Below are positions 1 to 10,507 of a DNA stretch of 64,000 nt, in pieces (within the stretch, counting starts at the first letter, position 1; the number at the start of each line of letters is the position of its first letter). The stretch covers positions 44,023,880-44,087,879 of the forward strand of contig CP141132.1 of the NCBI GenBank assembly GCA_035236585.1. The letters run 5' to 3'. The DNA is from Warburgia ugandensis (taxonomy: Eukaryota > Streptophyta > Magnoliopsida > Canellales > Canellaceae). Below the pieces are notes generated by a model. The model was not told where the DNA came from. It worked only from the letters and a program-made list of their open reading frames with translations, and did no database searches. The position numbers and the translations under genes were made by a program.

Positions 1-1972
1 ATGGCATGTGGACCAGTGGGTTAAGAGCCTTCCATTTTTAGTGTTTTTCTCACTTTTTCCCTCTTTTTCCTTAATTTCCACCTCACCAGTAAGATGCACT
101 ACGAATTTTCATTGTAGAGTTGCATCTTTCCAAAACTCTATCTCATTCCACTTCTTAGGAAACTTCCTAGCCAACCAAAATCCTCCACCTAAGACCCTCC
201 ATCTCTTTCCCAACCAATCCCCACCAACTTTTCTATTTCATAGAGTTCTCAACATCTTTGAAAGGGGAGAGATGCCTCTTCTTAAAAAGGTGGCTTCTCC
301 CACTCCTCTCCTCCTCAAGGCAGCCACCTCCTTTTCCTACACTTTCCTATTTAATATCTTACCCTTTCCCCCCATCCTAGTCATTTAAATTGACACTCTT
401 TAATCCCCACATACCTTAGCATTGGGGAATCCTAGAAAAAATAGAAGAAAAAGCATAAAAACCCAGAAAAAATCAAAGCAAAAGGACTTTTCCCACTTGT
501 GAAAAAGACGGCTCCTTCATTAGGGATAAGAATGCCCTCTTCCTACAGCTCACTTTAATCTCTTTTGCTTATTGTTTTGTGTACTCTTAGGGTGCTGCCA
601 CTCCCTTCCAAGTTGTATGCTTCTTCCGCAAGTGTTCAAACTATGATTTATGGACTATTTATTCATCTCTTTGCTTGAATTTGCTTCTTTTCATGCTAAT
701 TTGCCTTGTTTTCCTTTATCTTTCCTTGCTTCTATAACTAATATTCAAGGATGTTTTTCCCTCAAAGTGAAAACCAAGGGAAGTCATCTTGAATCTATTT
801 TTTCTCTTTACCTTTCATTGTATCTTTGTTCTCTTTCAAACCTCTTGATTTCTAGCTTTGTTTGCTTTAGTTTCCATTAGTTGTTGCCTTATTATTCGAT
901 AAGATTTTACCTTGATTTCAAGCATGCTTCTTCATGAGTGATTGTTGGAACAATTGAAGAAGAAATTGGTTTCTAATTAAGGATTGATTAAGATTCAGTG
1001 AACATCATTGTAATAGCATTTAAATTATAGATTTGGATTACATGTATGGAGTATTATGTTGATGAACTTTTGATTTGATTCAATGAAGTTAGTTGGAAAT
1101 TTCAATTTATATTGTGTCCAACAGTCAATTATCTTTGTTAATGAATGCTTAAATGCATTAGAAGTGATTAATTCCAGTTTTTACATGTCATATTCATTGA
1201 ATGTTTCAATTACCTTACTACTGGAATTTCTTAGCATGAGTGGTTTATGTTAATTTCTAGCACCATACAATCATGTTCACTTGATTTTTCAAGATCCAAA
1301 CTAGAGTGTAAGATAGCTTAGTTAATAGATTGCATGCTTAGGTTTCCATAGTAGTAGTTGATTAAATCCATTCTTATCCTATGAATCATGGAAACCATTC
1401 TATGGGTACATGTATGTTATTTGGGTAGTTTTCCTTTCATTGCTTGTTAGTAATTGCTTTCATTTATTTCTCTTGTTTAGTTGTAGTTAAATTCCATTAG
1501 TTTGCATTTTTGTTAGTTGGAAGTAACTAATTTTGTTACACTTGTTAAAATAGTTGATTTGGTTGCTTACTTCTCTTAGTTTGCATGATTAGGAAAACAA
1601 TTTGTTAAAGAAAGTTAGTTTAGAAAAGTTGATAAATTGCATCTTAGAAAAGTTTTAATTTAGGAAAGTTTTTAATTAGTAAATTCATAAAATTAGAATT
1701 TTTTAATATATGAAACCTTTCATTTTAGAAAGTGCATGTTTTAGGAAAGTTTTATATTTAGCATGTTTCTTGTTTTTGCTTAGTTTCCAATTTCATGTTT
1801 AATTTCCATTCTTAACTTAGGATGAAAATTAGTTGAATTTTGGTTAGGTTAGTTAGTTTAAAGTAGAGACCACTAGCATCACATCAGTTCAATTCTTCAT
1901 GGGATCAACCTCACTTGCGTACTATATTGCAAACGATTCATGGGCTTGTGAATTTTATTTAAAACAACAACA
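1..1972 (+). repeat. Athila-like LTR (family A), plus strand, 3' part only
   Basis: This stretch is closely similar to the reverse complement of 12030 to about 13970, which is the 5' LTR of the minus-strand element T1. The stretch is therefore the same LTR family in the opposite orientation. The match includes the purine/pyrimidine patches near 200-300 and the tail near 1870-1972 with the motif aacaacaaca. The upstream part of the LTR (family length about 2.6 kb) lies outside the window. It directly abuts the 3' noncoding region of T1, which runs on the other strand. Either a plus-strand element or solo LTR was inserted into the end of T1, or an inversion occurred; its left target duplication is not visible. 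It is a fossil with no coding capacity. Confidence 0.8.
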
Positions 1973-2776
1973 AGGGGCAATATTATAAATAAGATCTACT
2001 TTGGATTTATGAACCTTGCATTTAGCACATGAAATAAGCCCTTAAACTCGTAGGTTACCTCTAGTAGACGAGTTAGGCCTCCTAAGGGTTTGTAGTGAAT
2101 ATATCCACAAAATTCTCAAAATTTTTGTCAGTCTTTTATTCATCTGAGAAAATTTTCTTTTATCCAACTCATCCTAATTCCTAACTTTAGCTTGCTAATA
2201 AAGATGAACAAAAAAATTCAAAATCCTACCCTTTTAAAGATATCCCATTATTTCATTATACCTCGAAAGATGAGTGCTCTATAGCTGATATATAATTATA
2301 GTCTCCATGTCAAATATAACCTAAATTACCATCCAACTATATGCTTTGACTTCAATTCTCACAGGATATACTTGACACTTAGAAAGAAGTCACTCAAAAA
2401 GGAATACATCTCTCATTAATATGTGAGTAGAATGTTGTTCAAAAATTCAAAAGTCTCACATATTTCATCCAGAAGAATGACAACTTAGAAAGAATGACAA
2501 TGGTCACATGAAAGGATATCAACTAATAAGAATGTTACACTCTACCAAGTCCTTATTCATTCATAACCATTTCCAAGCCATACTTTTTCTAAGATCAAGT
2601 TAGGAATTCTATAAAGATGAAACGTAGGCTTAGGCAAGGGTTATCAAAAGAATGGATATAAAGGTAAACAAAGGTTATTTGGAAAATATATGAAGGTCTT
2701 CTATCAGTGTATTCAAAACTTTTTCATTTTTCTTCACAAAAGTGAAAATTCTTCTTTTTCATTGGCTATTTTGTTT
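1973..2776 (-). mobile_element. T1 3' noncoding region (distal part)
   Basis: Read on the minus strand, this is the region between integrase and the 3' LTR of an Athila/Tat-type element. Landmarks at about 2010-2110 (a gcatttagcacatg-like motif, then a ggtttgtagtgaatat motif) match 23440-23535, which lies just inside the 3' LTR of T3. The last 50 or so bases expected before the LTR, including a polypurine tract, are not seen; the plus-strand LTR ending at 1972 takes their place. There is no gene here. The region continues at 5434 beyond the inserted solo LTR. Confidence 0.7.
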
Positions 2777-3193
2777 CTTTATGTAATGACCCCAATTTTT
2801 GTAATATTAAAATCCCATGAAAAGTTCAGTTTTGAAGATAAGGGCATTTTGGTCATTTCACTAGTCGCCTTGGCTGAACCTAGAAACTTGATCCTAAAAA
2901 TGGTACCGTTAGATGCGTCTTAGAAAAAGGAATCCAACAAGGCCAAAATCAGCCAAAACGGAGTATAAATGAGCAAGTTATGGCCCTTTGAAGTTCAGGG
3001 GCAAAATTATAATTTTTACAAAAATGGATTTAACTGCAAAAACATAGGGGCCTGTTTTGATACGGGCACCCCTTCATCTTCAACCTCTAGAGGGTTCTGG
3101 AACGGCGGTGATTGGAGGAGAAATCACTGCCATTCTGGAGGTTTCTCCACCACCATTCAAAGGCGGTGAGTGCCCCCTCCAGAACCCTCTCAT

Positions 3194-3211
3194 AGCTCTA
3201 TAAATAGAGCT
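3194..3211 (+). promoter_or_regulatory. Palindromic TATA box of LTR family B copy 1
   Basis: The TATA sequence ctataaatag (3198-3207) lies inside a perfect inverted repeat with 8-bp arms and a two-base centre. The same position is conserved in the other two copies (10068-10085 and 39331-39348). TATA boxes of this form are typical of plant RNA polymerase II promoters. From its place it should be the U3 promoter, with transcription starting roughly 25-35 bases downstream. The promoter role is inferred from sequence alone. Confidence 0.7.
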
Positions 3212-4820
3212 CTTGGGCGCCTCTAATGGCAGCCCAAAACATTGAAGAAAACCCGTTGAGGAGCAGTGACCTAGAGGAGAAAACAAGGAGAAAAACCCAG
3301 CAACGAGCCAGGTATGCCCAAGATCCCTCAAAACCCGTCTCCACCATAGTTCCAAGATTAATTTCCCAAGGTTTTTGCATGAAAAACCATGCAAAACGGA
3401 GCCCAGGAGAGCCACCAAGGACCCAGGGACGTCCCCTAGGCTGCACTGGTTCGACAGGGTGTCCTAAGGATGCCTCGGTCCCCCAGTCGACGAAAACGTT
3501 CCAGTCGGAACGTGACGCGTCTGAAGAAAACCAACGGGCGCGTCTGGGGATGCGCCCACAAAAGGGAAAAAAGGCGAAAAAGTTAAGCGCGTCTGCAGAC
3601 GCGCCCGCTGAGGCGCACTCCATAGACACATAGCGCGCTAGCAAACTGAGACTTTTTCCGTCTTAAGGAAGCCAGTGCGCATGTAGCTGGCGCGCAGCAC
3701 CCTAGCATTCCGTTTTTTCATTCTTAAGATGCCTATGTACATGCGACACTAAAACGCTTATAACTTGAGATCTAGAGCTCCGATTGAGGGGCCGCAAAAG
3801 GCGTTGTGTCCGTGTCAACGACCCGGACACACCCAAACTATAAAATCTTAGATCAAGTCCCAATCAAAGGTGGGCATGACCCTTAGAATAGGATGGTGGC
3901 GTGTGACTACTAGGCCTTTGGAAAACTGAGGATACCAAGGCCCAATTAGGATCTTAGGACACCCATAGGTATAGGGATGGACCCCTAATGCCTAAGTAAT
4001 AAGACCCAACTACTCTAAACCCATAAAAGATAGGCCAAACTAACCTTGATTCCCCAAACCATGTTCAGGAGAGTCCGAGGACAAAGGGGTTAGCGCAACC
4101 TAGTCAGGTAGGTGCTCTATTACTATTAGATTCTTTTAAAAGAACTATTATTGTTTTGGGAACATATGTTTTAAGTATATGACTTGTCTATCATGACTTA
4201 ATTCAGCATGCATGTGATAAATGCTTTGTACATAAACATGTTTTGTAAATGATTGCATATACATTATGCACATATATGTTTTGCAAACTATTGCATACAT
4301 TGCATGATTTGTGAGCATTAAGTTCTTGCATAAATTGCATGTCCTCGAGGGTTGCCAAAAGACGCTGGAGTGCTGAGGGCCAGGCAGTTGTGAGGGACCC
4401 AAAAAGGACAGGATTTGAAAAGAGGTTTTGGCTTATTTGATCTTATGTGATTTGGGCTAGAAAGCCCGTGGGTGCTATGCCGAGGGGTCTGGGTTGGCCA
4501 CCCGGCCTCTACCACTATTAGGTGGATGGGTACCACGCCCAAAAAGAGGCAAGTCCCTACGTCGACTGCATGTGGTATAGGGGCCTACCACTGGTGTCAC
4601 GGCACTGGGTCGACGTGTCATAGGCCCCGTGGAGGCTATGACCAAGTGTCCTCAGGTACCCGGGGACCACACGGCGAGGAGGTCATGGGCATAGTGGACC
4701 CTATGGTTTAATGAGGTATGTGCATTGCATATGGCATGATATGAGATTGGTCGACCATACCATACTAGAGATCCATGACTTGGATTCAATGAAGCATCTT
4801 ATGCATATCATAATGTTATG

Positions 4821-4844
4821 ATATATATATATATATATATATAT
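4821..4844. repeat. AT dinucleotide microsatellite
   Basis: Twelve uninterrupted AT units inside solo LTR copy 1. The matching place in copy 2 (near 8440) has only a short run, so the tract grew in this copy. Confidence 0.95.
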
Positions 4845-5433
4845 GATACTTTCGATTTTGGATTATGTGATCCTTTAAATCGTTAGTATTTCATTTTGAC
4901 AACGGATTTTTATTGATATTGAACTTGAGTATTCAGACATGCACATGTTTTGGAAAGAGCATATGATTTTAAATACATTACATGCATTATAAAACTAGTA
5001 GTGATAGACTCCTACTAAGTATAGTATATACTCACCCTATCCTTAACATTTTTCAGGATAATTCCATCCACGAGTAGAGGACATCTATGTTAGTGCTACG
5101 AGCAAGTGAATCAAAAAGGAAACACTTATACATGTGAGTAAACTCTCTACCCTTTGGACATGTATTTGTATTTAATTACAGTTGGGCTGTGTCTTTGTAT
5201 TTGGATAGACCTGGGGAAAAACATTTATGATTTCTGAAGTTTTTCAAAAACCACTTTGGCTGTTGTGAAGGCAAATGAAACTCGGGGTTTTCAAAATGAG
5301 TTTAAAACTAAAAGGTTTTCCGTTGCATTGCATGGTTTTTATAAAATGGTTTTCAAATAGAGATGCATCCCGCCTTAGGAAATTAGGTATTGCATTTAAA
5401 AATGCATGAGAAAACCCGGGTCGTCACACTTTA

Positions 5434-6522
5434 TCTTGTTTTTTTTATTAATATTTTTCACTTGACTTGATATATAGCCTTTTTGAATCTTTCTTCCTTT
5501 TCTTCCTTTTCACCCTTTTTAATGTTCATCTCTTAAATGTTATTGTTCATACTTTTTCCAAAATGTTCTTCAATCTTCTCTATATATTTCCAAAACAAAT
5601 GGGTAATGGATACATAATAGGGGTTCAATATAGGTAAAGGTTGTTTGGCTAACAAAGAAAAGGCTGATATTGAAAAGGCTTAGTAGGCTAACTAGTGGAA
5701 AATAACATAGGGAAGGCTAAAGGATCTAGATTTTACCAAGGATGACCTCTATCATTTTCTAGGTTTCATATGACTGGAGAATGATCATAAAATTAAGAGA
5801 TATATTGTATAGCTTTTTGTGATTTCTCAATAGTTGACCAAGACAAAGAATAATGAGACCAATTAATAAATAATGTCCATTGAAGAAAATTTTGAATTTA
5901 TGTAGAATTCTCAAAAAAATGGATGGCTCTAAACTCACTTAGGCTATAAGTCTCTATAGATATTCTTCAGGATCTCTAAGCTATATCTTCTCTTCAACTT
6001 AAACTATATATAACTATTTTGTGCAATTAATATTTCGAGTTTAATTTTTCATGAGATATTTTAGGAAAAGAATAAAATAGCGAACTAATTGTATACAAAT
6101 ATATTAATAAGCTATAGTTTAAAAGTTAGCTGGATATTCTGAAAATTTAATCTCATCATTATAAAGGAACTTATAAAAAAAAAAAAAAAAAAATTCAAAA
6201 AATTTTCAAATATGCAAGAAAAAACTTAAAAATCTCATTTCTATACCCCCAGCCTAAATGAAATATTGTCCTCAATGTTTTGAAATATAGAACACATAAT
6301 TACTGAATGGGTAATGCAGTCTAATGAGACTTTCTACAAAATTTCTGGTTTGCCTCCTAGAAGCGCTAAGTTAAATGTCTTCAGGTAGATAAGGCCTACA
6401 ACTAACCTAATTTCTCCTACATCTAACTAGTTAAGCTAATTTTTCCTAATGCTAATCCTAAGAATGAAATGGCAAGATTTCTTACACAACCTCAAAATCT
6501 CATGGTAGTCCATAAATTGCCT
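5434..6522 (-). mobile_element. T1 3' noncoding region (proximal part)
   Basis: This minus-strand noncoding region follows the pol remnant. The post-integrase landmark of this lineage, a motif reading attgtcctcaatg on the plus strand, is at 6264-6276; its counterpart in T3 is at 24933-24945. It includes a homopolymer A run at about 6175-6193. Pyrimidine-rich stretches near 5450-5520 match 24120-24240 in T3. There is no open frame of note. Confidence 0.7.
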
Positions 6523-7834
6523 TCACCTTGAAATTTTAGGTGGTGGTATCATTATTACACAATACACCATCACAATTTTGAATGTTGTGGGACCATATTG
6601 ATGATCCCCTAATTTCAGTATTTCACGGTAGTCAATATAAATCCTCCACCTTGTATTTTGAGGTGGTGGTAATAGGACAACTTTATGTACTACCGTGCAT
6701 TTTGTTGGACCATATGGAGATGAATGGTCCTCGTCTTGACCCAATTGATGGATAACATTAACCATTCTATTTAGTTTATCTTTTTCCTCTATTTCCCTTA
6801 CATTATCCTGAACTAGGGGTATAAGCTGACTTTCCCCTTCCCTAAAAGGTGGTTCTTGTATTATTAAAGGCAAGGACATGGTTTTTCTTAAACCCTTGTT
6901 CTCTTTTGATGTGTAAATGAGAGTAGGTTGATGTGGGGTTAGTACATCAACTGACTTCTTTTTCTTCCAGTTTAGCTAGCACATATAAGGTTTCTATTAG
7001 GCTTATATTGCTATTTGATGTTTGTTCAAATAAAGTTTGTAGGTCCCAAACATGCACGTCTTCTACATTGCAAGGATCAATATGAATTTCAGGCTTTATA
7101 GGGAGATCTATTCTAGCTTGCCATTGAGAAGTGTCCATTAAAGTCACAGTATCCAACAGCTCGAGTAGATTTGAGTTAGGGGTTTCTATGGATGGTTGTA
7201 GGCTTTATGACTTAGAATAATTATAAGGAATTTCCATCCTATTATCAGTAATAAATTGTTCTTCATTATCACTAATTTGTTTGAATTCCTCAGTCCTTTT
7301 TATAAATGTAGCAATGTTTCTTTTAGTAGATTCCCTTATTGGTTTCATTTTCTCCTACCATTATTGTCTCATTTCCTTATTCCCCTTTATAAAGGTAGCC
7401 ATGGGTTGTTCCATTTTCTCTCAAAATTGCTGCATATTCTCTTATAATAGCTGTTCTTCATGCTGTAGGGGATACAAGTCATAGGGTTGGTATTGCTGGG
7501 GCATTTGGGTACTAGAAAAGGTTGAGCAGGTTGAACCCATGATGGTTGACCCTGATAATCTAAAGAATCATGGTAGCGTTAATCAGTGTGGGACCATTGT
7601 ATTCTTCCAGATATTGCTAATCCTAAGACCATGGTTGTTCATGATGCTTAGCCCATCCATTATAATTTGTCTTAGGATAGTAATCATTACTAGGCTATGT
7701 GAATGCATTAAGTGCATCCAGTCATTACTAATAGTATTTGTTATAGTTGGAGCTCGATGGCCATGAAGAAGGGGGATATTTTGGGTTAGAATAGGTATAT
7801 TTATTATTCTAATGAGGGTGGTGATATGAAAAAG
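6523..7834 (-). pseudogene. T1 gag-pol remnant (Athila/Tat type), broken
   Basis: Minus-strand fossil coding region of T1. The stretch at about 6523-6879 contains a W-R-I-Y-I-D-Y-R-E segment that resembles the start of Gypsy reverse transcriptase (usual form W-R-V-C-I-D-Y-R-K). The segment at 6947-7156 matches the spacer upstream of reverse transcriptase, and 7260-7834 looks like the proline/glutamine-rich middle of gag. The region is much shorter than the matching part of T3, and no integrase core is recognisable. It is a broken, non-autonomous copy with many breaks. Gag sequence continues at 10508 on the other side of a solo LTR. Confidence 0.7.
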
Positions 7835-8261
7835 TGTCACGACCTAGGTTTTTATATGATGCAATTTTGATAAAAAGGCGAGATCTCTTGTTTTATAAAT
7901 ATGAGATGCATGAAAATTTTTCTCATTTGGAAAACAACCTTTCATAAAAATCTCGAGTGTGAAAACACATTCTCCAATAATTTAGCCACGGCAAAGTTTT
8001 AAATCAATATTGTTCCCAAGAAAGTGTTAGTCACAGCCCCAGCTATTAGAGAGTAACTACAATCAAGTAACATTGAAAGATAAGATAGGGGTTTACTTAC
8101 TTGTACTTAGTCTGTGTCTCCTAGTACAAACGTCCCTTGCCCTTAAGTATTTACGTTGTATCTGAAAAATGTTGAGGATTGGGTGAGTATATAATATACT
8201 CAGTAGGAGCCTATCACTACTAGTTTTATAAATGCATGAGATGTTTCAAAATCATATGCTT

Positions 8262-8395
8262 ATTCAAAACATGCGTATGTTTGAATACTCGAGTTCAATA
8301 TCAGTATAAGAATCCATAATCAACTGAAATTCAAAATATGCGTATGTTTGAATACTCGAGTTCAATATCAGTATAAGAATCCATAATCAACTGAA
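8262..8395. repeat. 67-bp tandem duplication inside solo LTR copy 2
   Basis: Two adjacent 67-bp units (8262-8328 and 8329-8395) differ at about one position. The matching places in copies 1 and 3 have a single unit. The near identity of the units indicates that the duplication is recent compared with the LTR insertion. Confidence 0.93.
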
Positions 8396-10067
8396 ATTCT
8401 CATGACTTAAAAGATCACATAATCCAAAACTGAAAGTATCATATATATATGATGACATCATGTTATGTAATAGATCCTTCATGGAGTCCAACTCATGGAC
8501 CTCTAGTATGGTATGGTCGACCAACCTCATATCATGCTATATGAAATGCACATAACTCATCAAACCATAGGGTCCACTATGCCCACGACCTCCTCGCCGT
8601 GTGGTCCCCGGGTACCTGAGGACACTCGGTCATAGCCTCCACGGGGCCTATGACACGTCGACCCAGTGCCGTGCACCAGTGGTAGCCCCCTGTACCACAT
8701 GCAGTCGACGTAGGGACTTGCCTCTTTTTGGGCGTGGTACCCATCCACCTATTAGTGGTAGAGGCCGAGTGGCCAACCCAGACCCCTCGACATAGCACCC
8801 ACGGGCTTACTTGCCCAAATCACATAAGATAAGTCAAAACCTTTTGTTAAAACTTGTCCTCTTTTGGGTCCCTCACAACTACCTGGCCCTCGGCACTCCA
8901 ACGTCTTTTGGCAACCCTCAAGGACATGCAATCTTTGGAAGTACTTAAATTATGCAATGCATGCACTTTTTTGCAACACATATATGTGCATAATGTATAT
9001 GCAGTCATTTCAAAACATGGCTTTGTACAAAGCATTTAACATGCATGCTGAATTAATTCATGCAAATCACATTCAAATCAAGTCATATATCTAAAACATA
9101 TGTTCTCAAAATAACAATAGTTCTTTTAAAAGAATCTAATAGTGATAGAGCACGTACCTGGCTAGGTCGCGTTAACCCTCTTATCCTCGTACGCTCCTGA
9201 ACATGGTTTGGGGACTCAAGGTTAGTTTAACCTATCTTTTATGGGTTTAGAGCAGTTGGGTCTTATTACTTAGGCATTACGGGTCCATCCCTATGCCTAT
9301 GGGTGTCCTAAGGTCCTAATTGGGCCTTGGTATCCTTAGTTTTCCAAAGTTCTAGTGGCCACGCACCACCATCCTATTCTAAGGGTCATACCCTCTCTGA
9401 TTGGGCCTTGATCAGAGATTTATGGTTTGGATGTGTCCGCGTCGTCGAGATGGACACAACGCCTTTTGCGACGCCTCAATCGGAGCTTTAGATCTCATGT
9501 TATAAGCGTTTTAGTATTGTATGTACATAGAGTCTTAAAGACAAAAAACCGGAATGCTAGGGCGCTGCGTGTCTGTGACGTGCGCCCTGCTTAAGTAACA
9601 AAAAAATTCGACATGTGTTAGCACACTGCGCATCTGCGGCGTGCGCCTCAGCGGGTGCATCTGCAGACGAGCACGACTACTCCGCCCGTCTGTCCTTTTA
9701 GCGGGCGCGTCCCCGGACGCGCCCATTGGTTTCCTTTTGACGCGTTCGACGCGTCACGTTCCGTCTGAAACGTCTGCGTCGAATGGGGACCGGGGCGTCC
9801 TCAGGACACCCTGGTTCAACCCTGTTGAACCAGTGCGGCCCTGGGGACGTCCCAGGGTCCTTGGTGGCTCCCCAGGCTCTGTTTTGCATGGTTTTTTCAT
9901 GCAAAAACCTAGGGAAACTGAGCCTAGGACTATGTGTGAGATGGGTTTGGGGAGTTTTTGAGCGTACTTGCTTCGTGGATGGATTTCTCTCCACATTTTC
10001 CCCTCTTGGTCACTGCTCCCCGATTGGTTTTCTCCAAGGTTTTGGGCTGCCATTAGAGGCACCCAAG

Positions 10068-10085
10068 AGCTCTATTTATAGGGCT
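10068..10085 (-). promoter_or_regulatory. TATA box of LTR family B copy 2
   Basis: The minus strand reads ctataaatag at 10081-10072, inside an inverted repeat with 8-bp arms that has one mismatch. The place and surroundings match 3194-3211. The promoter role is inferred from position in the LTR. Confidence 0.65.
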
Positions 10086-10507
10086 TTTAAAGAGGGTTCT
10101 GGAGGGGTTCTAACCGCCTTTGAATGGCGGTGGAGAAACCTCCAGAATGGCGGTGGTTTCTCCTTGAGACACTGCCATTCTAGAAGCCTCTAGGAGCTTG
10201 AAGACGACGGGGTGCCCGTGTCAAAACGGGCACCTATGTTTTTCAGGTTAAGTCGTTTTTGTGAAATTTACAGTTTTGCCCCTAAACTTCAAAGGGCCAT
10301 ATCTTGCTCATTTTAACTCCGTTTTGGGTGATTTTGGTCTCGTTGGATTCCTTTTTCCAAGAAGCATTTAATGGAACCACTTTTAGGACCAAATTCATGG
10401 GTTTAGTCAAGGCAACTAGTGAAATGACCAAAATGCCCTTATCTTTAAAACTGAACTTTTTATTGCTAAACTTGGAATTTCAATATTACAAAATTGGAGT
10501 CATTACA

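Larger units (their letters stand above)
2782..5428 (+). repeat. Solo LTR, family B copy 1 (2647 bp)
   Basis: It begins tgtaatgacccc, ends gggtcgtcaca, and is flanked by the perfect 5-bp duplication cttta (2777-2781 and 5429-5433). No internal domain is attached, so this is a solo LTR left after LTR-LTR recombination. It matches 7835-10507 and 37295-39777 along their lengths. The ends resemble those of the Tekay LTRs in this window, so a chromovirus origin is inferred but not shown. Internal landmarks are a TATA box in a palindrome at 3194-3211, a CpG-dense block at about 3430-3710, a GC-rich block at about 4460-4710 and an AT microsatellite at 4821-4844. It was inserted into the 3' noncoding region of T1. 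Confidence 0.93.
7835..10507 (-). repeat. Solo LTR, family B copy 2 (2673 bp)
   Basis: On the plus strand it starts tgtcacgaccta and ends ggagtcattaca, so the LTR reads on the minus strand. It is flanked by the perfect 5-bp duplication aaaag (7830-7834 and 10508-10512). It matches the reverse complement of 2782-5428. Landmarks are the TATA palindrome at 10068-10085, a CpG-dense block at about 9540-9870 with two hairpins (9811-9857), a GC-rich block at about 8560-8800 and a 67-bp tandem duplication at 8262-8395. It was inserted into T1 gag. No internal region remains. Confidence 0.93.

Noticed and set aside
8-388. 126-residue serine/phenylalanine/proline-rich frame with signal-peptide-like start
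   Set aside because: It lies in the pyrimidine-rich part of a family A LTR. The homologous stretch at 13600-13960 does not keep the frame, so it follows from composition.
3198-3644. 148-residue minus-strand open frame with hydrophobic stretches
   Set aside because: It is antisense to the LTR frame at 3226-3633, lies in the same GC-rich block, and shows no conserved domain.
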